Shown piece after piece: positions 41,961 to 49,700 of a stretch of DNA of 64,000 nt (position 1 is the first letter of the stretch; each line of letters starts with the position of its first letter). The DNA lies in NCBI GenBank assembly GCA_022824945.1, contig JAJDYX010000051.1, positions 19,865 through 83,864 on the forward strand, given 5' to 3'. The DNA is from Candidatus Latescibacterota bacterium. Lineage in GTDB: Bacteria; Latescibacterota; UBA2968. The notes under the pieces were generated by a model. It did no database searches and was not told the DNA's origin. It saw only the letters and a program-made list of their open reading frames with translations. A program made the translations under genes and the position numbers.

Positions 41961-43240
41961 CAATTTTCCTTTCTCTGGTGATAGTCCGCCATCGCCTCCC
42001 AATAGTAAGGCGTGGGAATCGGACTCTTGAGCGACGGATCATTTACATCTTCCATCCATTGCCACAGGCGCTGGCTCAACGCATGATACACATCCCGGTA
42101 CTCGGGTTTATGGGCAACATCCTCAAACTCATTGGGATCTTTTTCCAGATCGTAGAGCTGCGCCACGGGTTGCTTGATACGCGGTCTTGGAGGATCGGTC
42201 ATATCCACGGGCACATCTATCAGACGCCGCGGACTAAAATTGCGAATAAACTTATAGCGATTGGTGCGAATGCTCCGACTATCACTACCCTGAAAGATCG
42301 AAAAAGCTGCATCGCGCGTGGGATCCGCATCGGGATTCTTGAACACACTGGCAAAACTCAAGCCCTCCACATTATCGGGAATGGGATGGTCTATGAGATC
42401 CATAAGCGTGGGCAAAAAATCGACATTGCTGAGCAAATGATCACAACTCTGTCCTCCCCGAACACCGCCACCGGGCCAGCGCATAAGCAATGCAACGCCA
42501 ATACCTGCATCATAGCAAAACCACTTAGCCCTCGGAAATTCAATACCGTGATCAACCGTAAACACCAGCAGTGTATCGTCCTCCAACCCACTCTCTCTCA
42601 ATGCATCGGTAATAATCTGAACCGCCTCATCAACGCGGCGGATCGCACCCTGTTGCAAAGCGAGTTCCCGGCGCGACGTCTCGTCATCAACCAGATAAGG
42701 CGGCACATCAACACCCTTACTATCATCAGGCCCCACATCGCCAAAATCGTGCGGACGATGCGTCTCAAAAAATCCGACCTGCGCGTAGAACGGCGTCCTA
42801 TAACCCGCGTCAGCCCTGAGAAAATCCGCCAGAGCATGGGCAACTACGAGCGCGTTTGCACGGCGACCGTTTTCATCGCGCTGTGCAAAAGTCGCTTCAA
42901 AACCCAAATCCTCAGTATCGGACGCCTCGTGTTGCAGACCAAAAAGAGCCGTATAATATCCCGCATCGCGCAAAATATGCGAAAGGTGTCGCTCGCCCTC
43001 ATTAAAGCACCAATCCCACGGCGAATGCGTCAGCCCAATCAACCCATTGCTCTGCGGATAGCGCCCCGTAAGCATAGCCCCCCGGCTGGGACTACACACC
43101 GGACTCGTCGTAAAATAATTGGTAAACTTAAACCCATCGTCGGCAATCGCGTCAATCGCGGGCGTGTGTACCGTATCGACACCATAACACCCAAAATGCC
43201 GACCTGTATCGTGCGTTGTGATAATGATAATATTCGGCAT
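41960..43240 (-). CDS. Sulfatase (type I, formylglycine-dependent)
   Basis: A 426-aa member of the alkaline-phosphatase superfamily. It begins MPNIIIITTHDTGRH with metal ligand D11, and has CSPSRGAMLTGRYP with C49 in the CxPSR motif converted to formylglycine. Later motifs are VFTVDHGIEFPRAKW and YDLEKDPNEFED near the C-terminus, typical of heparan N-sulfatase-like and related sulfatases. There is no signal peptide, which is unusual for polysaccharide sulfatases, so it probably acts on a small substrate in the cytoplasm or leaves by another route. It is the first gene of a pair with the oxidoreductase. Confidence 0.9.
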   Translation of the reverse strand: MPNIIIITTHDTGRHFGCYGVDTVHTPAIDAIADDGFKFTNYFTTSPVCSPSRGAMLTGRYPQSNGLIGLTHSPWDWCFNEGERHLSHILRDAGYYTALFGLQHEASDTEDLGFEATFAQRDENGRRANALVVAHALADFLRADAGYRTPFYAQVGFFETHRPHDFGDVGPDDSKGVDVPPYLVDDETSRRELALQQGAIRRVDEAVQIITDALRESGLEDDTLLVFTVDHGIEFPRAKWFCYDAGIGVALLMRWPGGGVRGGQSCDHLLSNVDFLPTLMDLIDHPIPDNVEGLSFASVFKNPDADPTRDAAFSIFQGSDSRSIRTNRYKFIRNFSPRRLIDVPVDMTDPPRPRIKQPVAQLYDLEKDPNEFEDVAHKPEYRDVYHALSQRLWQWMEDVNDPSLKSPIPTPYYWEAMADYHQRKEN

Positions 43241-43261
43241 AGAAATCTCCGGAAATAATTC

Positions 43262-43582
43262 TCACTTCTTAAAGTGCTCAATAAAATGACAACGCCTGCA
43301 GCAAACAATCACATCCTCCACACCCTCATTCCCCAGCGTCTTGTAGTGCAAGTGATGCACGTGCAAATGCTCTTTACTCCCGCACAAAACGCACTGGCAA
43401 TTGTAATGCGCGAGAAACTTCTGCCTCTTAATCTGCCATGATTTGGAGCGAATATAGCGATCATAATCGGGCGGCGGATCAGCCAGGGACAACTGCGCCA
43501 GCAGGCGTTTTCTATCCACCTTGCGAATCCCCTTCGGATGTGGTGTAGATTGCAGAATTTTCTTTCGTGTCTGTTCGTTCAT
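43262..43582 (-). CDS. HNH endonuclease-like protein
   Basis: A 106-aa protein with an HNH fold at its C-terminal half: CQCVLCGSKEHLHVHHLHYKTLGNEGVEDVIVCCRRCHFIEH. Two CxxC pairs form the zinc site, and HHLHY and RRCH give the catalytic histidines. The N-terminal part is basic and may bind DNA or RNA. It is 21 bp upstream of the sulfatase gene on the same strand but probably unrelated in function. Possible roles include defence, mobile-element nuclease or repair; nothing else phage-like is nearby. Confidence 0.8.
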   Translation of the reverse strand: MNEQTRKKILQSTPHPKGIRKVDRKRLLAQLSLADPPPDYDRYIRSKSWQIKRQKFLAHYNCQCVLCGSKEHLHVHHLHYKTLGNEGVEDVIVCCRRCHFIEHFKK

Positions 43583-43716
43583 ACGATCATGATAATGAAA
43601 AATAAAAAATGAAAAACGAAAAATAAACTTGCGTGGGTCGCGTTTTTCTTTGACTGTTCAAAAAGATGTTATATGATATGTCACCGAGTCACGTTAACCA
43701 CTCATAGGAGAAACGA

Positions 43717-44529
43717 ATGGAACTGTGCTATTTTGCAGATGAAATCGACAAAGCTGATTTTGACAAATCTGTGCGCCTGGGCGTAGAAGCGGGTGCAACG
43801 GGCATTGAACTGCGCGGCGGCATCTGGGGCAAGCGCGTACAGGAAATCGACAACGACGAACTGCAGCGCGTACAAGACGTACTGGCAAAATACAATGTAA
43901 CGGTTATGTCCGTCGGCTCGCCCGTGGGCAAATGCGCGCACGACAGCGACCAGGAAAAAGCCGAACACCAGCGCATGTTTGACCGCATGATCGAACTCGC
44001 AAAAGCATTTGATACAACCGTCATCCGCGGATTTTCCCTGTGGAACCCCAATCGACGAAAAGGAGACCGGGCAAATCGGCCCGGTGTTGAAAATTATCTC
44101 GACGTCATCGTGCCATTTCTCGAACCCATAGCCAAAACAGCCGAACGCGAAGGCGTCACCCTATCAATGGAAAACGAAGGCGCGACCATTGCCGGCAGTT
44201 GCGCGGAAGCCAGAATGGTTGCCGACGCCCTCGGCGACACCTCGGGATTCAGCTTCTGCTGGGATGTAAACAACGGCATCGGATGTGGCGAACAGGCCAT
44301 CCCCGATGGATATGAACAGATCAAAGGCCGGATCACCCATCTGCACGTCAAGCCCAACCCCGACAAAGAACTGGATCCCATTCGAGACAGCGACATAAAA
44401 TATGAAGACCTGCTCAAAATGGTCCTATCAGACGGTTATACGGGCAACGTGAGCATTGAACACTGGGGATCTCCAGAGCTAATGCTAAAAGGCGTACGGC
44501 AACTGCGCGCTGTATTGGACAACTTGTAA
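43717..44529 (+). CDS. Sugar phosphate isomerase/epimerase-family TIM barrel
   Basis: A 270-aa xylose-isomerase-like TIM barrel. Metal-binding positions are in VTLSMENEG (E), FCWDVNNG (D), ITHLHVKPNP (H) and VSIEHWG (E). Family members isomerise or epimerise ketoses, inosose and related compounds. AGGAG precedes the ATG at 43717. It is followed after 1 bp by a peptidase-like gene, so the two form an operon, probably with the amidohydrolase further on. Confidence 0.86.
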   Translation: MELCYFADEIDKADFDKSVRLGVEAGATGIELRGGIWGKRVQEIDNDELQRVQDVLAKYNVTVMSVGSPVGKCAHDSDQEKAEHQRMFDRMIELAKAFDTTVIRGFSLWNPNRRKGDRANRPGVENYLDVIVPFLEPIAKTAEREGVTLSMENEGATIAGSCAEARMVADALGDTSGFSFCWDVNNGIGCGEQAIPDGYEQIKGRITHLHVKPNPDKELDPIRDSDIKYEDLLKMVLSDGYTGNVSIEHWGSPELMLKGVRQLRAVLDNL

Positions 44530-44530
44530 A

Positions 44531-45604
44531 ATGGACTTACACAAATTATTCAAAGATGTATTTCATCCCGAACCCGACGAAACAATAGCCGTCATTGCCG
44601 ATGTCCCGCACGGTGAACTGCGCGATAGCGAGACCTGGCGCGAGCGCCGAGAAATGGCCGCCGAATGGCGTGCGGCCTGGGTATCGCTCGGCAAACAAAT
44701 TGGCTTTGGCGTCCTGCCCCTCATCACCTTTCCCGCGACCGGTGCTCACAATGGCAATCTGCCCCTCGACAAAGGCGACCCCATCCCCTTGCGCGACGGC
44801 TTGACGCGGGCGACAACAGTAAATTCACTCACGCAATTCTCCGCCACCGCGCCACTATCTGCCTGGGCGCGTTCACACAATGACTTTCGCGCCGCGTCAT
44901 TGCCAGGCGTTGCGCGCCGCATGGAAAAAACCGCGCTCTCTGCGGATTATACTGAAGTGGCGCGTCGCTGCCAGATATTAATGGACGCACTCTCCGAAGC
45001 AGAATACGCACGGGTTATTTTCTCAACCGGCCACAAATGGACCGTTGACCTGCGCTTTCGCGAGGCGCACAAAGACGACGGACAACTGCCCCGAGAAAAG
45101 GCAAACACGGCATTTCCCATCATCAACTTGCCGAGTGGCGAAAGCTTCCAGGTACCCTATGAAGGAGAAAGAGACGGCGAACCGAGTCGCACAGAAGGTG
45201 AAATACCCGTCAGTGATAATGGCAATGTCATCGTATTTCGGGTCGAGAACAATCGGATTGTAGATGTCGCGGGCGAAACAACACAGGCCGCGAACTTCAA
45301 AGCCTATTTCGAGGAAGACCCAATACGCGGCAACATCGCCGAACTTGCCCTGGGCTGCAATCCCAAAGCCGTTGTCTGGGGCAATGTCTTAGAAGATGAA
45401 AAAGCGGGCTTTCACTGGGCTTATGGGCGCAGCGAACATCTCGGCGGCACAATTGGGCCAGAACATTTCAAGACCCCCGCACACATTGTTCACGAAGACA
45501 TCGTCTATGCCAAAGACAGCCCGATACAAGTGGCGTCACTCCTGTTGATTGCAGCAAACGGAGAAACGCGCGAAATCATTCGGGATGGCGCATATCTGGT
45601 TTGA
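44531..45604 (+). CDS. M29-like aminopeptidase-related protein
   Basis: A 357-aa protein resembling thermophilic M29 metallo-aminopeptidases in its second half. NLPSGESFQVPYEG corresponds to the NLPTGE signature, followed by a beta-rich block, an ELALGCNP segment, HWAYGRSEHLGGTIGPEHFKTPAHIVHEDIVY (histidine and acidic ligands), and a C-terminal IRDGAYLV. In M29 enzymes two metals are bound by Glu, His and Asp residues in these blocks. The N-terminal half is more divergent. Whether it is an active peptidase is uncertain. It lies between sugar-type enzymes, so its substrate may not be a peptide. Confidence 0.6.
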   Translation: MDLHKLFKDVFHPEPDETIAVIADVPHGELRDSETWRERREMAAEWRAAWVSLGKQIGFGVLPLITFPATGAHNGNLPLDKGDPIPLRDGLTRATTVNSLTQFSATAPLSAWARSHNDFRAASLPGVARRMEKTALSADYTEVARRCQILMDALSEAEYARVIFSTGHKWTVDLRFREAHKDDGQLPREKANTAFPIINLPSGESFQVPYEGERDGEPSRTEGEIPVSDNGNVIVFRVENNRIVDVAGETTQAANFKAYFEEDPIRGNIAELALGCNPKAVVWGNVLEDEKAGFHWAYGRSEHLGGTIGPEHFKTPAHIVHEDIVYAKDSPIQVASLLLIAANGETREIIRDGAYLV

Positions 45605-45633
45605 GGGGTGAAAAGCAACCACCGTCTGAATCA

Positions 45634-45690
45634 GGATTCTCAGGATGAAAGGATGAACAGGATGAAAGGCAAAAGCAACCACAGATGATC
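45634..45690. repeat. Dispersed intergenic repeat tract
   Basis: CAGGATTCTCAGGATGAAAG, GGATGAACAGGATGAAAG and a further AGATGATCAGGATGG copy form a tract of CAGGAT-based units. Similar tracts are scattered between genes in many bacterial genomes. Its function is unknown. Confidence 0.45.
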
Positions 45691-45767
45691 AGGATGGTTT
45701 ACTATGATCGCAGGTAGGGATAACCTCCTCTGGTCGTCTCACCCCTTGCCCGTAAAAGGAGCCTCAC

Positions 45768-46628
45768 ATGTTAATCGACGCGCACAATCACCCAAACTGG
45801 CACGGATTCAACGCCGAAAAAATATTGAAAAACATGGACGAGCAAAACATCGACCAGATGTGGCTGTTCTCATGGGAAGCGCCAGAAGACGAATACAGTC
45901 CCAGTTATCACAAAGTATTGCCCCCAACAGGCGTGTGCATCCCCCTCGAAGACGTGATACAGGTCGGGCGCACAGCCCCTGACCGATTTGTACTGGGATA
46001 TATGCCACACCCAAAGCGGCCCGATGCAATTGACCGCTTGAAAGCAGCCGTAGAAATTCACGGGATACGGGTAGCCAGCGAACTAAAGGTACGAGTCGTA
46101 TTCGACGATCCAGACGCCATCAGACTATACCACGTCTGTGGTGACATGGGCCTGCCGATCACCATCCATCTCGACTACCCCATCGATCACGGGCGAGGGG
46201 ATTACCCGCGACCAAACTGGTGGTATGGCGGCAGCATCGAAGCATTTGAACGGGCGATTGTCGCATGTCCCGAAACCAATTTCATCGGCCACGCCCCGGG
46301 ATTCTGGGCACACATTTCCGGCGACGGCAAATTCGACAAAGAAGCCTATCCCACGGGTCCCGTAGAACCGGGCGGCAAAGTGCCCGAGATGCTCAGGCAA
46401 TACGACAACCTCTACGCCGACCTCTCCGCGGGATCGGGACTAACCGCAATCAGCCGAGACGAAGCGTTTGGCAGGCAATTCCTGATCGATTTTCAAGATA
46501 GCCTGTTATTTGGAAGGGATTATTTCGACACGCGCCTGATGGACTATCTACAGCGTCTGAACTTACCAAAAGAAGCGTTCGACAAAATCACATATCAAAA
46601 TGCACAGAAGTTATTGGGTGAAGGTTAA
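45768..46628 (+). CDS. Amidohydrolase 2-family metal-dependent hydrolase
   Basis: A 286-aa TIM-barrel amidohydrolase. It begins with DAHNHPNW (the HxH metal site), has VASELKVRVVFDDP, LPITIHLDYPIDHGRGDYP (His ligand), ETNFIGHAPGFWAH (GHxP with His ligand) and LFGRDYFD (Asp ligand). This matches PF04909, whose members hydrolyse lactones or decarboxylate aromatic acids. AGGAGCCTCACATG gives a good start. It lies about 160 bp after the peptidase-like gene, separated by a repeat tract. Confidence 0.85.
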   Translation: MLIDAHNHPNWHGFNAEKILKNMDEQNIDQMWLFSWEAPEDEYSPSYHKVLPPTGVCIPLEDVIQVGRTAPDRFVLGYMPHPKRPDAIDRLKAAVEIHGIRVASELKVRVVFDDPDAIRLYHVCGDMGLPITIHLDYPIDHGRGDYPRPNWWYGGSIEAFERAIVACPETNFIGHAPGFWAHISGDGKFDKEAYPTGPVEPGGKVPEMLRQYDNLYADLSAGSGLTAISRDEAFGRQFLIDFQDSLLFGRDYFDTRLMDYLQRLNLPKEAFDKITYQNAQKLLGEG

Positions 46629-46647
46629 TGCACTCACGAGATCGGAT

Positions 46648-46743
46648 ATGAGAACCGATACTGAAATACGAATACAGGGACTACGCGCATTGGTAGATGT
46701 TTTGGGTATCGTTGAAGCTGTGAAAGGGGACTATGTAGGATAG
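46648..46743 (+). pseudogene. Truncated small protein (31 codons)
   Basis: A short open frame beginning MRTDTEIRIQGLRALVDVLG, which resembles the N-terminus of a family of about 60-70 aa proteins common next to toxin-antitoxin and mobile genes. The similarity ends after VEA, and a different short tail (VKGDYVG) leads to a stop. I take it as a 5' fragment. It overlaps GGGGA-TATGTAG repeats at its 3' end. Confidence 0.35.
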
Positions 46744-46814
46744 TGACCACAGGGGATTATATAGTAGTGCCAGTACAATAACTACTCCTCCTTTCTGTGT
46801 AAAGTGTAAAGTAA

Positions 46815-46849
46815 AATGCCGTCTCTTCAATAATGAGGAGACGGCATTT
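46815..46849. terminator. Intrinsic terminator
   Basis: AATGCCGTCTC and GAGACGGCATT pair around a 13-base loop, followed by TATTCTTT. It is in the gap after the truncated gene. Confidence 0.75.
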
Positions 46850-46918
46850 ATTCTTTGTAAAAATAAAAGTTAAATTTTACTTGACGTGATGGCGTGTATT
46901 GCCCATATTTTATATTAA

Positions 46919-47048
46919 ATGGTCTGTTCTGGAATTCCCGGATTCGTTAGCGGGTCTGGGTTGAATTAATAAATAATTTACCACCCCTGTTGCTTCGGGA
47001 GCAGGGCACGGAGCCGTATAGAGATTCTATACGGCTCCTGTATTTTTT
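46919..47048 (+). ncRNA. Structured leader or small RNA in front of a NYN gene
   Basis: A possible promoter (TTGACG at 46880-46885, 17-bp spacer, CATATT at 46903-46908) precedes about 130 bases with several hairpins: CCCTG...CAGGG (46985-47006) and the strong GGAGCCGTATA/TATACGGCTCC terminator (47010-47038) followed by TGTATTTTTT. It ends 10 bases before the NYN start codon, and GGAG lies between. It can be an attenuator or a separate small RNA; I do not recognise a known class. Confidence 0.5.
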
Positions 47049-47057
47049 GGAGATTTA

Positions 47058-47711
47058 ATGAAAACAAATATCTATATTGATGGGCTTAATTTATATTATA
47101 GAGCCGTTCAGGGCACGCCTTATAAATGGCTAAATATAGTTAAATTATTTCAAGAAAGGTATCCTCAAAACACTATTCGTAAAATTAAGTATTTCACTTC
47201 GATTGTAAAATCGCGCTCTGATGACCCAGGAAAACCAATGCGTCAACAGATATACTTGCGGGCTTTACGGACTTTTTCACAAATTGAAATTATTGAAGGA
47301 AAATTTCAGACCAACAAAGTTAGAATGCCATTGGCGTCACCACCACATAAGACTGTGGAAGTTTTGAGAACCGAAGAAAAAAGTTCAGATGTCAATCTGG
47401 CTGTTCACCTGTTAAACGATGCTTACAAAAAGGATTATGAAGTTGCTATTGTTGTGTCAAATGATTCTGATTTAGCAGAGGCCATACGAATTGTGACTCA
47501 AGACCTAAACTTGAAAGTAGGTGTTGTATTTCCTACTGGTGCGATTGATTCACATACTGGCAAACGACATACAGCCAGAAGATCAAGACACCTTCACCAA
47601 TATGCTACATTTATAGGCGAAATTAGATCAGGAGGTCTCTCGCGCAATCAACTGCCTAATACATTGACTGATGCGAGTGGCTCTTTTCACAGACCACCAG
47701 AATGGCAATAA
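47058..47711 (+). CDS. NYN-domain (PIN-like) protein
   Basis: A 217-aa NYN-domain protein of the LabA type. The conserved acidic residues are in NIYIDGLNLYYRAV (D8), EKSSDVNLAVHLL and VVSNDSDLAEAI, which together would bind Mg2+ for RNA cleavage. VGVVFPTG and a basic C-terminus (TARRSRHLHQYATF) follow. It probably is an RNase. The gene is AT-rich compared with the core genes, suggesting transfer. It sits immediately behind a terminator-like hairpin and beside restriction-modification fragments, consistent with a defence or toxin role. Confidence 0.85.
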   Translation: MKTNIYIDGLNLYYRAVQGTPYKWLNIVKLFQERYPQNTIRKIKYFTSIVKSRSDDPGKPMRQQIYLRALRTFSQIEIIEGKFQTNKVRMPLASPPHKTVEVLRTEEKSSDVNLAVHLLNDAYKKDYEVAIVVSNDSDLAEAIRIVTQDLNLKVGVVFPTGAIDSHTGKRHTARRSRHLHQYATFIGEIRSGGLSRNQLPNTLTDASGSFHRPPEWQ

Positions 47712-47868
47712 AGAAGTCCAGATAGCCAAAGGCCATCCGTTAGAGGTGCAAATATACCATTTTTCTGACTTTTTGTAAACTTATTCATTTTCAACTACTT
47801 AGAGACAATTTCAGTAAATTTCGGTAGCGTACTCATGCATCCCAATCAAGACCTCAGAATTTAAAATG

Positions 47869-47910
47869 AAAGGCTGGCAGGTCAATTGAATTGGCCTGCC
47901 AGCCTTTTTT
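47869..47910 (+). terminator. Intrinsic terminator
   Basis: AAGGCTGGCAGG and CCTGCCAGCCTT pair in a 12-bp stem with a partly paired loop, followed by TTTT. It lies about 160 bp after the NYN gene. Confidence 0.85.
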
Positions 47911-47958
47911 GTGCGCCTCAGTTTGGTACCTCGAAACGCGGTGTGTCTAAATTTGAAT

Positions 47959-48111
47959 TTAATCTTTGTGCTCTGATAAAGGATAATGAGCTTTCAGAAA
48001 ACCTAAGAATCCATCGGCACACTTTTGCTCAACAATACGTGAAAGTTCTCTGCCCGCTTGAGTAAATTTAACAATACCAATCGGCCAATTTATGTTATTT
48101 TTACAGATCAG
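47959..48111 (-). pseudogene. Fragment, DUF2806-like C-terminus
   Basis: A minus-strand frame of about 50 codons ending at 47959 reads INWPIGIVKFTQAGRELSRIV, followed by FLGFLKAHYPLSEHKD. The F-T-x-A-G-R-E-L pattern and position near a stop resemble the C-terminus of DUF2806-type proteins of mobile DNA. There is no start codon or upstream domain, so it is a remnant. It overlaps the HsdS fragment on the other strand. Confidence 0.4.
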
Positions 48112-48308
48112 ATTTTAGCGTGTGCGTGGTTGGACATATAGAAAAAGAGCATATTCAGAGAGTAAGTGTTCCATTTTTGCAGGATGAAAATATTCAGCAA
48201 AAAATAAATAACAAGGTTTTGGAGGCAAACAAAAAACGGACGGAAGCCTATGATTTGGAACAAGAGGCATTAACCGTTCTCAATGATCAAGTCATTTATG
48301 CAAGGTAA
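48072..48308 (+). pseudogene. C-terminal fragment of a type I restriction specificity subunit (HsdS)
   Basis: An open frame of about 78 codons without a proper start. VSVPFLQDENIQQKINNKVLEANKKRTEAYDLEQEALTVLN matches the conserved end of an HsdS target-recognition domain (VPFLQDEIQQKI...A...R..A..L...A). The rest of hsdS and any hsdM or hsdR are absent. It is a relic of a type I system. Confidence 0.7.
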
Positions 48309-48441
48309 ACTCGATGATAGAGCAGTTCAGCAGATAGCAATTCTGCTACCTTCCTCGCCCCCTAAATTACCCTCCATCAACTACACTAAATACAGCAACG
48401 CGCTAATCAAAGTTGCTGATTCAATGAAAATAACACTATGA
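48298..48441 (+). CDS. Small open frame coupled to sbcD (47 aa)
   Basis: ATG at 48298, stop TGA at 48439-48441, overlapping the sbcD start as ATGA. The peptide starts MQGKLDDRAVQQIAILLPSS and ends KVADSMKITL. It overlaps the end of the HsdS fragment by 11 bp in another frame. No clear ribosome binding site or family similarity is visible. It could be a fragment of a larger lost gene or a leader that couples translation to sbcD. Confidence 0.3.
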   Translation: MQGKLDDRAVQQIAILLPSSPPKLPSINYTKYSNALIKVADSMKITL

Positions 48442-49700
48442 CCAATTTGATCAACAAATCGGATGATACTCTTCGCGTCTTGCACACCGCCGATTGGCAT
48501 TTGGGAAAAACATTAAACGATCAATCGCGGGATGAAGAACACCTGCTATTTCTCAACTGGTTACTCAAAATTATTGACGAAGGTGCCGTCGATGTGCTGG
48601 TCATTGCAGGCGATGTATTCGACTCCGCAAACCCTCCTCAATTGGCACAGACTCGATATTACGATTTTGTTTCTCAACTTTACAAAAACACCAACTGCTC
48701 ACTCATCGTCACAGCAGGCAACCACGATTCGCCATTACAATTAGAAGCACCACGCCAAGTGCTGCATGCACTCGGTGCCCATGTCGTGGGTTTCTTGCCC
48801 GAAAATCCCGCATCTCGCCTTATTGTCTTGCCTTCACCTGACAATCCGCGTCTTGTCATTGCAGCTATACCCTTTTTGCGAGACAGAGACCTCAGAAAAG
48901 GCTACGCAGGTCAGGATGCAAGCGATATTCAACAGGCACTCACTGCTGGTATCAAACGGCGTTATGAAGAAACCGCCGAAGCAGCAATTAAATGGTCTGA
49001 AAAAGGTGTACCGGTATTGGCAACAGGCCATCTCACCGTCATGGGTGCCTCAAAATCGGATAGCGAAAGAGAAATCCATATCGGTGGTCTTGGTGACGTT
49101 GGCGCAGACGTATTCCCCGATATCTTTTCTTATGTCGCCCTGGGACATCTGCATCGGCCACAAACACCAGATAACCGCGTATGTTATTCCGGATCTCCCA
49201 TTGCATTGAGTTTTAGCGAAGCAAATGATACCAAAGAAGTTCAAATACTCGATTTTGCGAACGACACCTTAAAAGAGCACACCCCCATCCTTGTACCCGT
49301 ATTCCGTAAATTGGCCCAGATTCGCACACCATGGAACGACCTATCAGAATCCATCAGCAGTTTTAATCCCGATACCGGCAACCTGGAAACATGGGTCGAG
49401 GTCATTGTTAAAGATGCCAGCTTGGGCGAGGATATCAACGAAGTTGTACAGAATTTGGTGGCGGAACGAAATTTTCAGGTATTAAAAGTACTGCGAGAAA
49501 GTGTGGGTCTGCCAGATGATATAGATATTGAGGGCCAGTCAGATGACGAAGCCATTGAAAAACTTCTCGATAACCCTAAAAAGGTGTTCAATCATCGCCT
49601 GAAACAAGAGTCCAGTCTTGATAAAAAAGAAAAAAAAGAACTTAAAATTGCTTTTGCTCAACTACTCGAGCTCTATGAAACAGAAGGTGCTAACACATGA
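48438..49700 (+). CDS. sbcD: Nuclease SbcCD subunit D
   Basis: A 420-aa calcineurin-like phosphoesterase of the Mre11 family. Metal-binding motifs are LHTADWHLGK (D, H), VIAGDVFDSANPP (D), VTAGNHDSP (N, H), LATGHLTV (H) and VALGHLHRPQ (GHxH). Beyond residue 280 there is the capping domain and a linker for SbcC. It is the nuclease half of SbcCD, which opens hairpins and cuts blocked DNA ends in an ATP-dependent way. It overlaps sbcC by 4 bp (ATGA). Confidence 0.93.
   Translation: MTNLINKSDDTLRVLHTADWHLGKTLNDQSRDEEHLLFLNWLLKIIDEGAVDVLVIAGDVFDSANPPQLAQTRYYDFVSQLYKNTNCSLIVTAGNHDSPLQLEAPRQVLHALGAHVVGFLPENPASRLIVLPSPDNPRLVIAAIPFLRDRDLRKGYAGQDASDIQQALTAGIKRRYEETAEAAIKWSEKGVPVLATGHLTVMGASKSDSEREIHIGGLGDVGADVFPDIFSYVALGHLHRPQTPDNRVCYSGSPIALSFSEANDTKEVQILDFANDTLKEHTPILVPVFRKLAQIRTPWNDLSESISSFNPDTGNLETWVEVIVKDASLGEDINEVVQNLVAERNFQVLKVLRESVGLPDDIDIEGQSDDEAIEKLLDNPKKVFNHRLKQESSLDKKEKKELKIAFAQLLELYETEGANT

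Noticed and set aside
41978..43258. Long plus-strand open frame (426 codons) opposite the sulfatase gene
   Set aside because: It is the exact antisense shadow of a well-conserved sulfatase in GC-biased DNA; it has no ribosome binding site and an Arg/His/Ile-rich composition.
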